NCBI RefSeq assembly: GCF_003952665.1
Contig: NZ_CP017946.1
Span: 1,364,001 to 1,428,000, forward strand
Length of the DNA: 64,000 bases
Direction of reading: 5' to 3'
Source: Bosea sp. Tri-49
GTDB taxonomy: Bacteria > Pseudomonadota > Alphaproteobacteria > Rhizobiales > Beijerinckiaceae
Of this stretch, positions 1 to 9,752 are shown piece after piece; within the stretch, counting starts at the first letter, position 1; every line of letters begins with the position of its first letter. Under the pieces are notes generated by a model. The model was not told the origin of the DNA and did no database searches. It saw nothing but the letters and a program-made list of their open reading frames with translations. Both the position numbers and the translations under genes were made by a program.

Positions 1-111
1 ATTGCTGAGGGTGGTGACGTCGCCGGATGGAAGCCCCGCCGCCTCGAGACGTCCAACCGCCGTCTCCGCATCCGCGCGGTTCTCGTAAGATCGCGTGACA
101 ATGCGTGCCAT
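1..111 (-). CDS. Hypothetical protein, N-terminal 37 codons (runs off the window)
   Basis: A reverse-strand reading frame opens with ATG at 111 and stays open to the window edge. A Shine-Dalgarno-like AAGGAG lies about 8 bases upstream of this ATG. The peptide starts MARIVTRSYENRADAETAVG and continues with an amphipathic helix pattern (RLEAAGLPSGDV). This is typical of the small stress-related proteins whose N-terminus reads like 'tVtr.Yd.r..Aeaav..LeaaGi...dvs'. Only the start is present, so the family cannot be settled. Confidence 0.6.
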   Translation of the reverse strand, partial: MARIVTRSYENRADAETAVGRLEAAGLPSGDVTTLSN

Positions 112-252
112 GATGCAGCTCCTTCCCCGGGAATGCACCCCAGGGACGAACCTGTCGTCATGGATCTTGTTCCAGGAAGCTGCCCGCAGGTGCACACGCC
201 CACGCATACGACATCGAGGCGTCGAACGTAGAGAGCTCCGTCCCTACCGGCC

Positions 253-522
253 TCACCCCAGGCGGCTGACGGGTTCACCGCGGCGCAGCGGCGGACGTCT
301 CTGCGGCGGCATCTGAGCCCCGGGGGCGACGCCGCCATAGCCCGGCGCGATCTCCCCCGCATAACCATCGAGTTCCCAGCAGCGCCAGCGCTGGTAGTCG
401 GCGGCCGTTGCTGCCTCCGAGCAGGCCAGCCATTGCGAGCGTGGCCAGAAGGCCGCGGCGGGCGCAGTCGTCGTGATCGTGCCGAGTGCGGCAAGACCGA
501 AAATCATAAGGTTCCTGCTCAT
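253..522 (-). CDS. Small exported hypothetical protein
   Basis: An 89-residue protein that I do not recognise. The chosen ATG at 522 follows a CGGAG about 10 bases upstream and opens a classical signal peptide: MSRN, a hydrophobic stretch (LMIFGLAALG), then an APAAA-type cleavage site near residue 24. The mature part is short, with two Cys (a possible disulfide), a WRCWELDGYAG segment, and a Pro/Arg-rich tail. A longer start at 546 would bury the signal peptide inside the protein and is less likely. Probably periplasmic. Confidence 0.6.
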   Translation of the reverse strand: MSRNLMIFGLAALGTITTTAPAAAFWPRSQWLACSEAATAADYQRWRCWELDGYAGEIAPGYGGVAPGAQMPPQRRPPLRRGEPVSRLG

Positions 523-711
523 CCCGCCAGCTCCGGGTCCCGTCATGGCCGACCGCTAGCAAAGCTCGCAACGCTTACCGAAGCGCTAAGCCGCCCCCGT
601 CGCGTGCCTGTCTGCCAAACAGCAGGCGCATGGCTGCCCCTACGCGAACCAAACCGCCGGTTGCGCGTTGTTTGGTCATTCCGCAGATGCGGAAACGACA
701 GGAGGACACCG

Positions 712-1290
712 ATGTACAAGCGTCACGTTGCATTGACGGCTATCGGCGGCGTCATGCTTGCCGCCGCTGCCGTTGCGCAGACCTCTTCGCCCTCGAACCA
801 GCCGCCGAGCCCGCAGCCGACCTCACCGTCGACGAGCGCACCGGCCGCTCCGGCGCCCGCCGCCGAAACGGCCAAGGCTCCGGAGAATAACCTCGCTGGC
901 CAGGGCAAGTGGCGGGCGTCGAAGCTGATGGGCGTGGATATCTATGGTCCCGACAACAAGAAGGTCGGCGACGTCACCGAGGTGGTGTTCGACAAGACCG
1001 GCAAGATCGAGATCGTCACCGTCGGCGTCGGCGGCTTCCTCGGCATCGGCTCGAAGGATGTCGCGATCCCGTTCGAGCAGGTCCAGTGGAGCGAGGAACC
1101 GATGGTCACGCCGGCGCCTGCTCCGACGGGCGGCACCGGTGCGGGTGGCAGCAGCGCCGGCGGCAGCACCGCGATGAATGCTCCGCCGACAGCCAAGAAA
1201 GGCCCGGAGATGTATCCGGATCACGGCAAGATCACGATGACCAAGGATCAGCTGACGTCTGCTCCGGCCGTGACCTACGCCGCCCGCTAA
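712..1290 (+). CDS. Exported PRC-barrel domain protein
   Basis: A 192-residue protein with a signal peptide (residues 1-22, ending AAAAVAQ) and a Pro/Ser/Ala-rich linker (about 23-60). A PRC-barrel-like domain follows (about 65-122), with the usual 'L.G..vy..d..kvG.v.dvv.d..G.i..vvv.vG.flGig.k.Vaip...v.w' pattern. The C-terminal tail is Gly/Ser-rich. The start at 712 has a strong GGAGG nearby; the longer open frame upstream lacks a signal peptide. Proteins of this type are common in Hyphomicrobiales envelopes and their function is not established. The gene ends at a shared terminator facing the nnr gene. Confidence 0.8.
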   Translation: MYKRHVALTAIGGVMLAAAAVAQTSSPSNQPPSPQPTSPSTSAPAAPAPAAETAKAPENNLAGQGKWRASKLMGVDIYGPDNKKVGDVTEVVFDKTGKIEIVTVGVGGFLGIGSKDVAIPFEQVQWSEEPMVTPAPAPTGGTGAGGSSAGGSTAMNAPPTAKKGPEMYPDHGKITMTKDQLTSAPAVTYAAR

Positions 1291-1314
1291 GGACGGCTCG
1301 ACCAAACCATCACA

Positions 1315-1346
1315 GGCTCGCCCCTTCCGGGGCGGGCCTTTCCTTT
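1315..1346. terminator. Bidirectional rho-independent terminator between convergent genes
   Basis: A 10-bp stem (1315-1324 with 1329-1338, one G-T pair) with a TTCC loop is followed by TTTCCTTT. It lies between the convergent PRC-barrel gene and nnr. Confidence 0.7.
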
Positions 1347-1356
1347 GCCCAACGGC

Positions 1357-2874
1357 TCAATCGTCGAGTTGGGCCAGCATGGCCGGGAGCGCTTCCGGCA
1401 GATCGTCGGCGATGAGACCTGGGCCGAGCTCTTCACCGGCGCGCCCGTGCAGCCAGACGGCGGCGCAGGCCGCCTCGAAGGCCGGCACCTTCTGCGCCAA
1501 CAGGCCCGCGACGATTCCACCGAGAACATCGCCTGAGCCGGCGGTCGCCAAAGCGGGCGAACCGGTGTCGTTGATCGCGGCCCGTCCATCCGGTGCGGCG
1601 ACGACCGTGTCCGGGCCTTTGAGGACGACGACCGCTCCGGTCAGCCGGGCCGCGTGCCGCACCCGGGCGAGCTTGCCGCGTTCCGGTTCGAAGCCCGCGA
1701 CCTCACCAAACATCCGTTTGAATTCGCCTTCATGCGGCGTCAGGACCGCGATGCCGGCGCGGCGACTAAGCTGGGCAACGAAGGCAGGCCGATGCGCGCC
1801 CATATGTGTGAGCGCATCGGCGTCGAAGACGCAGGGCCAGGCGCCGCGCAAGGCGGCCGCCACCCATGATCGCGCTTCGGCGTCGAGCCCGAGTGCCGGC
1901 CCGATCAGCAGCGCATCGACCTTCCGCCCCGAAAGCACTGCCTCGAAGGTTGGGGTATCCGCAGCCGAGATCTGCATCAAAGCATCGGGTCCGCGCACTG
2001 CATGCGCTGCAAGCGCCTCCGGCCGGCAGATGATCGTAGCAAGGCCCGCGCCGATGCGCAGCGCCGCCCGCGCGCCCAGCCGCGGGGCTCCGACGCCCGA
2101 AAGCCCGCCTGCAGCGACTGCAACAGCGCCGCGACCGTATTTGTGCACCCCGACCGCATGATCCGGCAGGTGAACACGCCAGAGGGCCGGAGCATTGCGG
2201 AAAGTAGACGGTGCGACCCCGCCCTGTTTGAAAACGATCTCGGGCTGGATGCCAATGTCGGCCAGGGTGACGACGCCGCAGAGGGCTCGGCCCGGATGAA
2301 GCAGATGACCGGGCTTCAGCCGGAAGAAGGTGACGGTCTCGGCTGCATGGATGACAGGGCCTCCGGCAAGACCGATATCGCCCTGTAGGCCGCTCGGCAC
2401 GTCGACTGCGACGACTGGCCGACCCGCCGCGTTGACGCACTCGACCAGAGCCGCAAGCTCGCCCGAGATCGCCCGGCTGAGTCTGGCGCCGAACAAGGCG
2501 TCGACAACCAGATCATGCCGCGCAGGGTCCATCGTGCCGATCGTCTCGATCGGGCCTGCCCAGTTCTCCGCCGCCAGCGCGGCGTCTCCCGTTAGAGCTG
2601 CTCGCTCGCCTGCGAGCGCGAGCATCACATGACAGCAGCGTTCTGCCAGAAGACGCGCCGCAACGAAGCCGTCGCCGCCATTGTTGCCGGGGCCACAAAG
2701 CACAAGGACGCGTTGGCCGGCCCGGACCCGCCGCGTCACCGCATCGGCGACCGCCCTGCCCGCCTTTTCCATCAGGACGGCGCCAGGCGTGCCAGATGCG
2801 ATCATGGCAGCATCCGCCGCCGCCATCTCGGCGACACTGAGTAGGGCAAGGGCGGAGGGAATGGCGACAGTCAT
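1357..2874 (-). CDS. nnr: Bifunctional NAD(P)H-hydrate epimerase / ADP-dependent NAD(P)H-hydrate dehydratase
   Basis: Repairs damaged NADHX and NADPHX. The N-terminal YjeF_N half (about residues 10-220) epimerises the R and S hydrates; the C-terminal ribokinase-like half (about 235-495) dehydrates the S form with ADP. Visible motifs are the GPGNNGGDGFVAAR epimerase loop, the TPHEGEF motif (NPHxGE type) and the GSGDVLGGIVAGLLAQ nucleotide/catalytic motif near the C-terminus. Length (505 residues) and domain order match the bacterial fusion. The start at 2874 (MTVAIPSALALLSVAEM) puts the conserved epimerase beginning close to the N-terminus; an upstream start at 2940 would add an unconserved leader. 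Transcribed divergently from glnB. In many Hyphomicrobiales nnr sits next to glnB-glnA, which fits. Confidence 0.93.
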   Translation of the reverse strand: MTVAIPSALALLSVAEMAAADAAMIASGTPGAVLMEKAGRAVADAVTRRVRAGQRVLVLCGPGNNGGDGFVAARLLAERCCHVMLALAGERAALTGDAALAAENWAGPIETIGTMDPARHDLVVDALFGARLSRAISGELAALVECVNAAGRPVVAVDVPSGLQGDIGLAGGPVIHAAETVTFFRLKPGHLLHPGRALCGVVTLADIGIQPEIVFKQGGVAPSTFRNAPALWRVHLPDHAVGVHKYGRGAVAVAAGGLSGVGAPRLGARAALRIGAGLATIICRPEALAAHAVRGPDALMQISAADTPTFEAVLSGRKVDALLIGPALGLDAEARSWVAAALRGAWPCVFDADALTHMGAHRPAFVAQLSRRAGIAVLTPHEGEFKRMFGEVAGFEPERGKLARVRHAARLTGAVVVLKGPDTVVAAPDGRAAINDTGSPALATAGSGDVLGGIVAGLLAQKVPAFEAACAAVWLHGRAGEELGPGLIADDLPEALPAMLAQLDD

Positions 2875-2968
2875 CGGCTGATCATTGTCTGCCAGCGCAA
2901 ACGCGTGCGCAAGAAATCGCGGCGATATTCGCCATTGCACGCTAGATAGGCATCTGCATAATTTTTAG

Positions 2969-3499
<531 letters not shown>

Positions 3500-3595
3500 G
3501 GATATTTCCCCAACACCCAAGGAATGCGTGCGCCAGCGAAACGCGCGGGCAACGTCAGTCGTGAGACCCTAGCAGTCGACAAAGGAAGTCGTGAG

Positions 3596-5005
3596 ATGAA
3601 GAACGCCAAAGAAGTCCTGAAGGCGATCAAGGACAATGACGTCAAATACGTCGACTTCCGCTTCACCGACCCGCGCGGCAAGTGGCAGCACGTCACCTTC
3701 GACATCACCATGATCGACGAAGAGATCTTCGCCGAGGGCACGATGTTCGACGGCTCCTCGATCGCCGGCTGGAAGGCGATCAACGAATCCGACATGCTGC
3801 TGATGCCCGACCCGACGACGGCCTGCATCGACCCGTTCTTCTCGGCTTCGACCATGGTCATCACTTGTGACGTGCTCGAGCCGGCGACGGGCGAGCCCTA
3901 CGGCCGCGATCCGCGCGGCATGGCCAAGAAGGCCGAGGCGTACCTCAAGTCGACCGGCATCGGCGACACCGTGTTCGTCGGCCCCGAGGCCGAGTTCTTC
4001 GTCTTCGACGATGTCAAGATCGCCGCCGACCCGTACAACACCGGCTTCAAGCTCGACAATGTCGAGCTGCCGATCAACGGCATGACCGAGTACGAGGGCG
4101 GCAACCTCGGCCACCGCATCGCCACCAAGGGCGGCTACTTCCCCGTCCCGCCGCAGGATTCGGCGCAGGACATGCGCGGCGAGATGCTGGCGGCCATGGC
4201 GGCCATGGGCGCCAAGGTCGAGAAGCACCATCACGAGGTCGCTTCAGCTCAGCACGAGCTCGGCTTGAAGTTCGACACGCTGACGCACATGGCCGACCAG
4301 ATGCAGGTCTACAAATACTGCATCCACAACGTCGCCCAGAGCTACGGCAAGACCGCGACCTTCATGCCGAAGCCGGTCTATGGCGACAACGGCTCGGGCA
4401 TGCACGTCCACCAGTCGATCTGGAAGGGTGGCAAGCCGATCATGGCCGGCAACAAGTATGCCGACCTGTCGCAGGAGTGCCTCTGGTACATCGGCGGTAT
4501 CATCAAGCACGCCAAGTCGCTGAACGCCTTCACCAACCCCTCGACCAACTCCTACAAGCGCCTCGTCCCGGGCTATGAGGCCCCGGTCCTGCTCGCCTAT
4601 TCGGCGCGCAACCGTTCGGCCTCCTGCCGTATCCCGTGGACGACTTCGCCGAAGGCCAAGCGCGTCGAAGTCCGCTTCCCCGACCCGATGGCGAACCCCT
4701 ATCTCGCCTTCGCCGCGATGCTGATGGCCGGCATCGACGGCATCGTGAACAAGATCGATCCCGGCCCGGCGATGGACAAGGATCTCTACGATCTGCCGCC
4801 GCGTGAGCTGAAGAAGATCCCCACCGTCTGCGGCTCGCTGCGCGAGGCGCTAGATTCGCTGAAGAAGGACAACGCCTATCTCAAGGCCGGCGGCGTCTTC
4901 AACGACGACTTCATCGAGAGCTATATCGAGCTCAAGATGCAGGACGTGGCGCGGTTCGAGATGACGCCGCACCCGGTCGAGTTTGCGATGTACTATTCCT
5001 ACTGA
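3596..5005 (+). CDS. glnA: Glutamine synthetase type I
   Basis: Makes glutamine from glutamate, ammonia and ATP as a cytoplasmic dodecamer. It has 469 residues, the usual GSI-beta length. Recognised motifs are FDGSSIAGW (beta-grasp end), FGPEAEFF-type metal ligands ([11 protein letters not shown]), the [19 protein letters not shown]/metal region, the NRSASCRIP arginine motif, and the adenylylation site Tyr398 in DLYDLPPRE. The start at 3596 gives the conserved [20 protein letters not shown]; the in-frame leader from 3524 is not conserved. An AAAGGAAG lies upstream. It follows glnB, which controls it through GlnE, and a strong terminator follows. Confidence 0.97.
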   Translation: MKNAKEVLKAIKDNDVKYVDFRFTDPRGKWQHVTFDITMIDEEIFAEGTMFDGSSIAGWKAINESDMLLMPDPTTACIDPFFSASTMVITCDVLEPATGEPYGRDPRGMAKKAEAYLKSTGIGDTVFVGPEAEFFVFDDVKIAADPYNTGFKLDNVELPINGMTEYEGGNLGHRIATKGGYFPVPPQDSAQDMRGEMLAAMAAMGAKVEKHHHEVASAQHELGLKFDTLTHMADQMQVYKYCIHNVAQSYGKTATFMPKPVYGDNGSGMHVHQSIWKGGKPIMAGNKYADLSQECLWYIGGIIKHAKSLNAFTNPSTNSYKRLVPGYEAPVLLAYSARNRSASCRIPWTTSPKAKRVEVRFPDPMANPYLAFAAMLMAGIDGIVNKIDPGPAMDKDLYDLPPRELKKIPTVCGSLREALDSLKKDNAYLKAGGVFNDDFIESYIELKMQDVARFEMTPHPVEFAMYYSY

Positions 5006-5049
5006 GTGCTTTTCTTACCGGGCTTTGGGCTCGGACAGGGTTTCCTCCC

Positions 5050-5107
5050 GACTGCGGCGTTCCGCAGTCCACCTTGCGAACCGGGGCGGCGACGCCCCGG
5101 TTTTTTT
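5050..5107 (+). terminator. Rho-independent terminator of glnBA, preceded by a second hairpin
   Basis: CCGGGGCG (5081-5088) pairs with CGCCCCGG (5093-5100), followed by seven T's: a strong intrinsic terminator. Just before it, GACTGCGG (5050-5057) and CCGCAGTC (5062-5069) form a perfect 8-bp hairpin with a CGTT loop and no T-run, possibly a 3'-end stabiliser. Confidence 0.85.
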
Positions 5108-5146
5108 GTTGAAGCGTTCGGCGCGAGCAGAGCCGGACGGATAGCC

Positions 5147-6514
5147 TCAGAGATAGCGATTGTGCCCGAAGGTGACGCTGCCGACGGCGGTGGCGAGGTC
5201 GTTGCCATACTCGGCAGTGCCGACCCGGTTCATCGTCGTCCCGGTGAAGACCGTCGGCACGATGCCGCCGATGCTGGCGCTACGCACGATATTGCCGGAG
5301 ACCACGACCGACCGGCCCGAATTGGTAACCGCCTCGTTCGACACGCCGATGCCGATAGCGACGCTACGCACCAGGTTGCCGGTGACGATCAGGTCCCGCG
5401 CCGCGGTGTTGATTCCAGCCATGATGCCGACGCGCGCCGCGCCTTCGACGAGATTGCCTGAGACGACGCAGTCCTGCTCCACCACGATCGCGTTGCCGAT
5501 GGTCGAGGGCGGATAGTAACCTGCGTCCGGGATCGGGTTGTCGGTGACATTCGAGATGCGGTTGCCTTCAACCACCACGCTGCGCGAGATGCCGTCACTG
5601 AACTGACCGGAGTTTGCGACGAGGATGCCGCTGCCGACCGTGTCCAGGCTGTTGTTCGACACGATGCACCCGGTCAGGTCGATTCCGGCGCCGGGCGCTT
5701 CGATGAAGATCGCCACCTCCCGCGTGTTGTAGATGTTGTTGTTGCTGACATTGTGCAGCCCGCCGCCATTGCAGCGGATCGCCGAGAACTTCGTGCTGAA
5801 AATCTTGTTGTCGGTGATCGAGACGCCGATCGCCCGGAAGACGCTGACACCGTTGCCGTTCTGGCCGGTTCCCCCGGCGACCGTATCGACGCCGTTGATG
5901 AAATTGCCCGTGATCGTGGAGCTGTCGCCGGTGATCGTGTCGCGCCAGATGGCGATGCCATTGTTCTGCATGCCGGCGAGCGTGTTGCTGAGCGCCTTGA
6001 TCTGCGCGTTCTCGCTCCAGATACCCACCGAGTGGTTGCCGAAATAGCAAGCGCGGAAAATGGCACCGGACGAACTCGCGACATAGGCGCCGATGCCTGG
6101 CGAGTTCAGGATCTGACAGTTCTCGAACGAAATGTCCTGGGCATTGCCGGCGATGGCGATGAAGGCGGGGCGGCCACCTACGTAGTCGGACAATGCCCGG
6201 TTCTGCCCATCGAAGGTGATGCCGTCGAAATGAACTTGATTCTGCCCCTCGATTCTCAGGAAGCCATTCGAGCCATTGAAACGCAGCACCACAGATCCAG
6301 GCATCGCGCGAGCGAGAAGCGGCTTGCCGCCGCCATTGCTGGGCAGGACCGTAGTCGTGCCGGAGTCGTAGACGCCAGGCTGGAAGAATAGCGGTCGCCC
6401 TTGGTTGCGGGCGTAGTCGAAGACGGTCTGCAAATCCGTGAACGCCGTCCAGCCTGCGCTGGCGGCAGCCGTGCGCGCAACGACAGTGTCATCGAACAGA
6501 GCAAACGATGGCAT
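5147..6514 (-). CDS. Right-handed parallel beta-helix repeat protein
   Basis: A 455-residue protein built from many short beta-strand turns of the pattern 'vvsGN.v....iGi.v' (for example SITDNKIFSTKFSAIRCNGG, VVVEGNRISNVTDNP, DLIVTGNLVRSVAIGIG). This is typical of pectate-lyase-like and TIGR03808-like beta-helices. An N-terminal pectate_lyase_3-like segment (TAFTDLQTVFDYA, PGVYDSG) precedes the coils. The start at 6514 has an AAGGAG 8 bases upstream. I see no Sec or Tat signal at this start, although the coil pattern resembles Tat-exported Hyphomicrobiales repeat proteins. The substrate is unknown. It sits beside FkbM and glycosyltransferase genes, so a surface-polysaccharide role is plausible (inference). 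The upstream region (6515-6600) is unusually AT-rich. Confidence 0.75.
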   Translation of the reverse strand: MPSFALFDDTVVARTAAASAGWTAFTDLQTVFDYARNQGRPLFFQPGVYDSGTTTVLPSNGGGKPLLARAMPGSVVLRFNGSNGFLRIEGQNQVHFDGITFDGQNRALSDYVGGRPAFIAIAGNAQDISFENCQILNSPGIGAYVASSSGAIFRACYFGNHSVGIWSENAQIKALSNTLAGMQNNGIAIWRDTITGDSSTITGNFINGVDTVAGGTGQNGNGVSVFRAIGVSITDNKIFSTKFSAIRCNGGGLHNVSNNNIYNTREVAIFIEAPGAGIDLTGCIVSNNSLDTVGSGILVANSGQFSDGISRSVVVEGNRISNVTDNPIPDAGYYPPSTIGNAIVVEQDCVVSGNLVEGAARVGIMAGINTAARDLIVTGNLVRSVAIGIGVSNEAVTNSGRSVVVSGNIVRSASIGGIVPTVFTGTTMNRVGTAEYGNDLATAVGSVTFGHNRYL

Positions 6515-6660
6515 ATGCTTCTCCTTCAAAGGAAGCTTTAAAGAACATAACAGGAACATAAATAGGCTGATATTCCTATTATGTCAAGATGCCAGCTATG
6601 CCGGAGTCGCACGCATGCCCCGTCCGTCCCTGGAATTAAGTGTTCCGTAGAAGATCGCCG

Positions 6661-6679
6661 CTAGGGTTGATCATCCTAG
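6661..6679. promoter_or_regulatory. Imperfect palindrome upstream of the FkbM gene
   Basis: CTAGG and CCTAG flank a TGATCA core, with a one-base offset in the arms, 23 bases before the FkbM start. It could be an operator or just part of the 5' untranslated leader. Confidence 0.25.
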
Positions 6680-6701
6680 AAGATGACGGAATGAGGCGAC
6701 C

Positions 6702-7577
6702 ATGCTGCGGATCAGCGAGACGCGCGGGACCTATGCGATCCGCCGCATTTACGACCTTCTGGCCAAGGCGATTGTTCCGGGCAGCAGGAGACACCTGCCT
6801 CCCGGTCCACGACTGGCCGTCATCCCAACCGACTATCTCGGCATCTCGATTATCGGCAACGGCGTGTATGAGCGTCGCGAGATCGAGCTGCTCAAGAACC
6901 TGTTCCGTGCCCGCAACCTGCAGGATACGACCTTTGTCGATATTGGCGGCAATATAGGAAATCATTCCATATCCTTGGCCGATTCGTTCGCGAACGTGGT
7001 TGCCTTCGAGCCCAGTCCGCCGATCGCATCGCTGTTCAAGACCAATCTCATGCTGTCCGGGACCAGCAATGTCCGCCTGCATGAGATCGGTCTGGGGCGG
7101 GAGGATGCCGAGCTCAAGTTTTCGCTGCTCGAGGCAGGCAATGACGGCAGCGGTAGCTTCGCCTCAGGCAAGGGCGATATCGTGCTGCCAGTGCGCCACG
7201 GCGACCGATACCTGGCGCAGTACGAGCCGGACCTCGCAAGCGGCGCTAAGCGGATCGGCTTTGTGAAGTGCGACGTCGAGGGTTTTGAGGCCGACGTCTT
7301 CGCCGGACTGCGCGAGAGCTTCGCGCGACATCGCCCGATCCTCACCTTCGAAAGCAATCACAGATCCGCCGGCGAGGCGGCTTGGGCAGAGTTGCGCGCC
7401 GCCGGCTACGACACGCTCTCCTGTCTGCGTGAGATCGGTGACAATGGCAGCCGCCCGGTTCAGGAAATGAAGCGGCTGCTTCTCGGCTACTCCTGTTGGC
7501 TCGAGAATATCGGCAGCATTCCCGAGCGTCGCTGCAACCTCGTCGCCAGCTTTGGTCCGCTGGAGCCCGGCGCCTGA
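6702..7577 (+). CDS. FkbM family methyltransferase
   Basis: A 291-residue SAM-dependent methyltransferase of the FkbM family, which usually O-methylates sugars of glycans, lipooligosaccharides or antibiotics. The SAM-binding motif I is FVDIGGNIGNHSISLA (about residue 86). The acidic NVVAFEPSPP loop follows, then the family signature VKCDVEGFEADVFAGL and TFESNH. The start has TGAGGCG immediately upstream. Most likely it modifies a surface glycan made by the neighbouring glycosyltransferase gene 35 bases downstream; the actual substrate cannot be read from sequence. Confidence 0.85.
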   Translation: MLRISETRGTYAIRRIYDLLAKAIVPGSRRHLPPGPRLAVIPTDYLGISIIGNGVYERREIELLKNLFRARNLQDTTFVDIGGNIGNHSISLADSFANVVAFEPSPPIASLFKTNLMLSGTSNVRLHEIGLGREDAELKFSLLEAGNDGSGSFASGKGDIVLPVRHGDRYLAQYEPDLASGAKRIGFVKCDVEGFEADVFAGLRESFARHRPILTFESNHRSAGEAAWAELRAAGYDTLSCLREIGDNGSRPVQEMKRLLLGYSCWLENIGSIPERRCNLVASFGPLEPGA

Positions 7578-7612
7578 CTCAATGCAAGCTTAGGAAAGCT
7601 GTGCGATAGGCA

Positions 7613-8770
7613 ATGCCCCATCCCTCGCACGGCCTGCGGCGTATGCAATCTTCCTCTCAATCCGTCGTCATCTTCGGCTCTGCCAGGCCGGTCACCTGCG
7701 CGGTGATGGACTATGCCTATCGGCTTAGCGATGCCGTCAATGCGCTGCGCCCCGGGCTCGTCGAGGTTCGGACGATCGAGCCGGAGCGACCGGCTGCCTT
7801 CATCGGTGCGATCGCCGAGGAATTGCGCAGGGACCGCATCGTGCATCTCCAGCTGCCGATCGAAGGCTGGGGCAACAGCGTTGTGCCGGGCTCCGCGCTG
7901 CTGGCGGCACGGCTGATGACGCGCAAGGGCCGGATCGCGATCACCCTGCATGAATGGGCCTCGCTCAATCGCCTGCGCTACCTCTCGACGGTACCGGACC
8001 TCCTGGCCTGCGATGGCTTCGTCTTCGTCTCGCCGCAGCAGCGCGAGAGCTTCCAGAAGACGCCGCTGGTCAGTGCGGCGAAGAAGCAGGCCGCCCCGGT
8101 CATCCCGATCGGCCCCAACATCATGCCGGCGCGCATCGATCCGGAACGGGTCGCGGCGGAGCGGGTGAAAGTCCGCGGCAGCGGCGCAAGCGAGGCCGAG
8201 ATCGTCATCGGCTTCTTCGGAGTGCTCTATGCCAGCAAGCGCCCGGATATGCTGTTGCGCGTCGTCAAGGCGCTGCACCAGCGCGGGACCAAGGCTCGGC
8301 TTCTGATCTGCGGCGATTTCCTCTGGGACAAGCCGAAGGACCGCGAGGTCTTCTTCACGCTGGCGCGCGAACTCGGCGTGATCGATTGGCTCGATTTTCG
8401 TGGCCGCATCGACGACGAGGGGGAGCTGATGGCAGCGCTTGCGGCATCCGACGTTTTCCTCCTGCCTTTCACCGACGGAATCAGCACGCGCCGCGGCAGC
8501 TTCCAAGCGGTCAGCCAACTCGCCATACCGCTGGTTTCGACAAACCCAGAGCGCAAGGACGAGTTCGATCTCTCGCCCTCGTTGAAATCCAAGATAGACA
8601 ATCCGGCAACCGTGCTATGTCCGGCCGACGCGGCGCCGCAGATATTCGCTGAGGCTGTGCTAGTCGCCCACACCCGCAAGGCACAGGCCATCGGCGTCGA
8701 CCTTAAAGCGTCCTGGGATGAGGCAGCGCGGGCGCATCTGGAATTTTACGATCGGTTGCTGGACGCGTGA
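7613..8770 (+). CDS. GT-B fold glycosyltransferase (group 1/GT4-like)
   Basis: A 385-residue protein. The N-terminal domain (about 15-185) contains VIFGSARPVTCAVMDYAYRL and HLQLPIEGWGN. The C-terminal domain (about 195-380) has the Rossmann opening IVIGFFGVLYASKRPDMLLR, then LLICGDFLWDK, DFRGRIDDEGELMAALAASDVFLLPFTDGIS and a 'GSFQAVSQLAIPLVST' donor-site loop. The pattern is that of a glycosyltransferase moving a nucleotide-sugar residue onto a glycan. The exact linkage is unknown. An in-frame ATG at 7643 is an alternative start. With the FkbM gene it forms a likely two-gene unit for a surface polysaccharide. Confidence 0.78.
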   Translation: MPHPSHGLRRMQSSSQSVVIFGSARPVTCAVMDYAYRLSDAVNALRPGLVEVRTIEPERPAAFIGAIAEELRRDRIVHLQLPIEGWGNSVVPGSALLAARLMTRKGRIAITLHEWASLNRLRYLSTVPDLLACDGFVFVSPQQRESFQKTPLVSAAKKQAAPVIPIGPNIMPARIDPERVAAERVKVRGSGASEAEIVIGFFGVLYASKRPDMLLRVVKALHQRGTKARLLICGDFLWDKPKDREVFFTLARELGVIDWLDFRGRIDDEGELMAALAASDVFLLPFTDGISTRRGSFQAVSQLAIPLVSTNPERKDEFDLSPSLKSKIDNPATVLCPADAAPQIFAEAVLVAHTRKAQAIGVDLKASWDEAARAHLEFYDRLLDA

Positions 8771-8799
8771 TTCGCCGATCGAATTGCAACGTCCTTGAT

Positions 8800-9221
8800 C
8801 GGAATATGGTCCAGTCTTCGCCGCTGAGCACTCAGAGCTAGAAGATACGCAGTGGGTCGAGCCGCCCTGCACCAGACCCACAGCGCCAGCAGATTGCCCT
8901 TCAGCCGGCCACGCCGGTCGATCGCGCCCTGCGGCAGCAGACCGCCGACCAGATTGACGGCACCGGCGCGGCCGACAAGCGCAGGGCTCGCAGTCGGCGC
9001 ATCGTCCCCTTCCGCGCCAGATATACCGTATTTGCAATCTGCGAGTAGCCGACACGCAGGCCCGATGTACGGCCGCGCTTGACGGCGCGATGCACGCCGC
9101 GCAGCGCCGTTGAGAGCACGATCCGCTCTTCGGCTGCGAGCTGCTGCAGAAGTCGACATCCTCCCGAGCCGAAATCGCTGGCGATGACCCGCGCACATGT
9201 GGAGCCTCCCGAGGAGGCCTT
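8800..9221 (-). pseudogene. Frameshifted, truncated remnant, possibly of a glycan-synthesis gene
   Basis: No intact gene lies between 8771 and 9257, but the reverse strand shows protein-like sequence split over two frames. From 9221 one frame reads ASDFGSGGCRLLQQLAAEER, then a basic stretch with AVKRGRTSGLRVGYSQIANT and YLARKG. Near 8975-8985 the sensible reading moves to another frame: ALVGRAGAVNLVGGLL, IDRRGRLKGNLLALW. The second part resembles the C-terminal end of family 2-type glycosyltransferases, but I cannot name the family with certainty. A TAG stops the first frame at 9222-9224 and no start codon precedes it. Probably a decayed gene from the polysaccharide patch. Confidence 0.45.
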
Positions 9222-9257
9222 CTAACCGGCAAAGATTGATGAAGCGCTGACGTAAGG

Positions 9258-9458
9258 TCAGCGTAGCGCGACGACGGCCAAGCCGATCAGCGCGACGATG
9301 GCGGCTGCCCACCAGAGCCGGCGCAGCTGGGTGGTTTCGGCATCGTGCCGGCGCTCGAAACCAGAGAGCTCCTCGTAGGCGAAGGACTCACCGGCAAAGC
9401 GCGCGGCCCGCTCGAGGCCGGCGATGCGAATCTTGGGTATTGCGGAACGCGACGCCAC
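9258..9458 (-). CDS. Small single-pass membrane protein
   Basis: A 66-residue protein with a charged N-terminal half (IRIAGLERAARFAGESFAYEELSGFERRHD) and one C-terminal transmembrane helix (WWAAAIVALIGLAVVALR). The layout suggests a C-tail-anchored inner-membrane protein. No family recognised. Confidence 0.55.
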   Translation of the reverse strand: MASRSAIPKIRIAGLERAARFAGESFAYEELSGFERRHDAETTQLRRLWWAAAIVALIGLAVVALR

Positions 9459-9752
9459 GTGACCATCTCCCCCAAGCCAGATTAGCCGAATGCGCGGCCG
9501 GGACCAGTCCCGATTCGCATGTCGATGATGAGACCGCCGCCGTTAACGGCAGCTGAACCGGCGAGCCGCATCCGGGGTTCCAAGAGCCGGCAGTGCCACG
9601 ATTGGATGACGGTTCGGCGACGGTCTCGCCATTCCTGACTTTCGGCGGCATCCTGATCGGTTTATTGCGAGAGACAGGCGGGTTATAGGGCTCCGACAGG
9701 CGGCCGGTTGACCGATGCGGTATCCTGCGAGCAGCGCGAATCAGTAGGCACA
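9459..9752. other. Gene-free stretch upstream of parE
   Basis: About 290 bases with no convincing coding sequence on either strand. It should hold the divergent promoters for the small membrane protein and parE; I see no clear -35/-10 pair or repeat. Confidence 0.4.

Noticed and set aside
433..1290. Longer N-terminus for the PRC-barrel protein
   Set aside because: The upstream 93 codons overlap a reverse-strand exported-protein gene and would bury the signal peptide that starts at 712.
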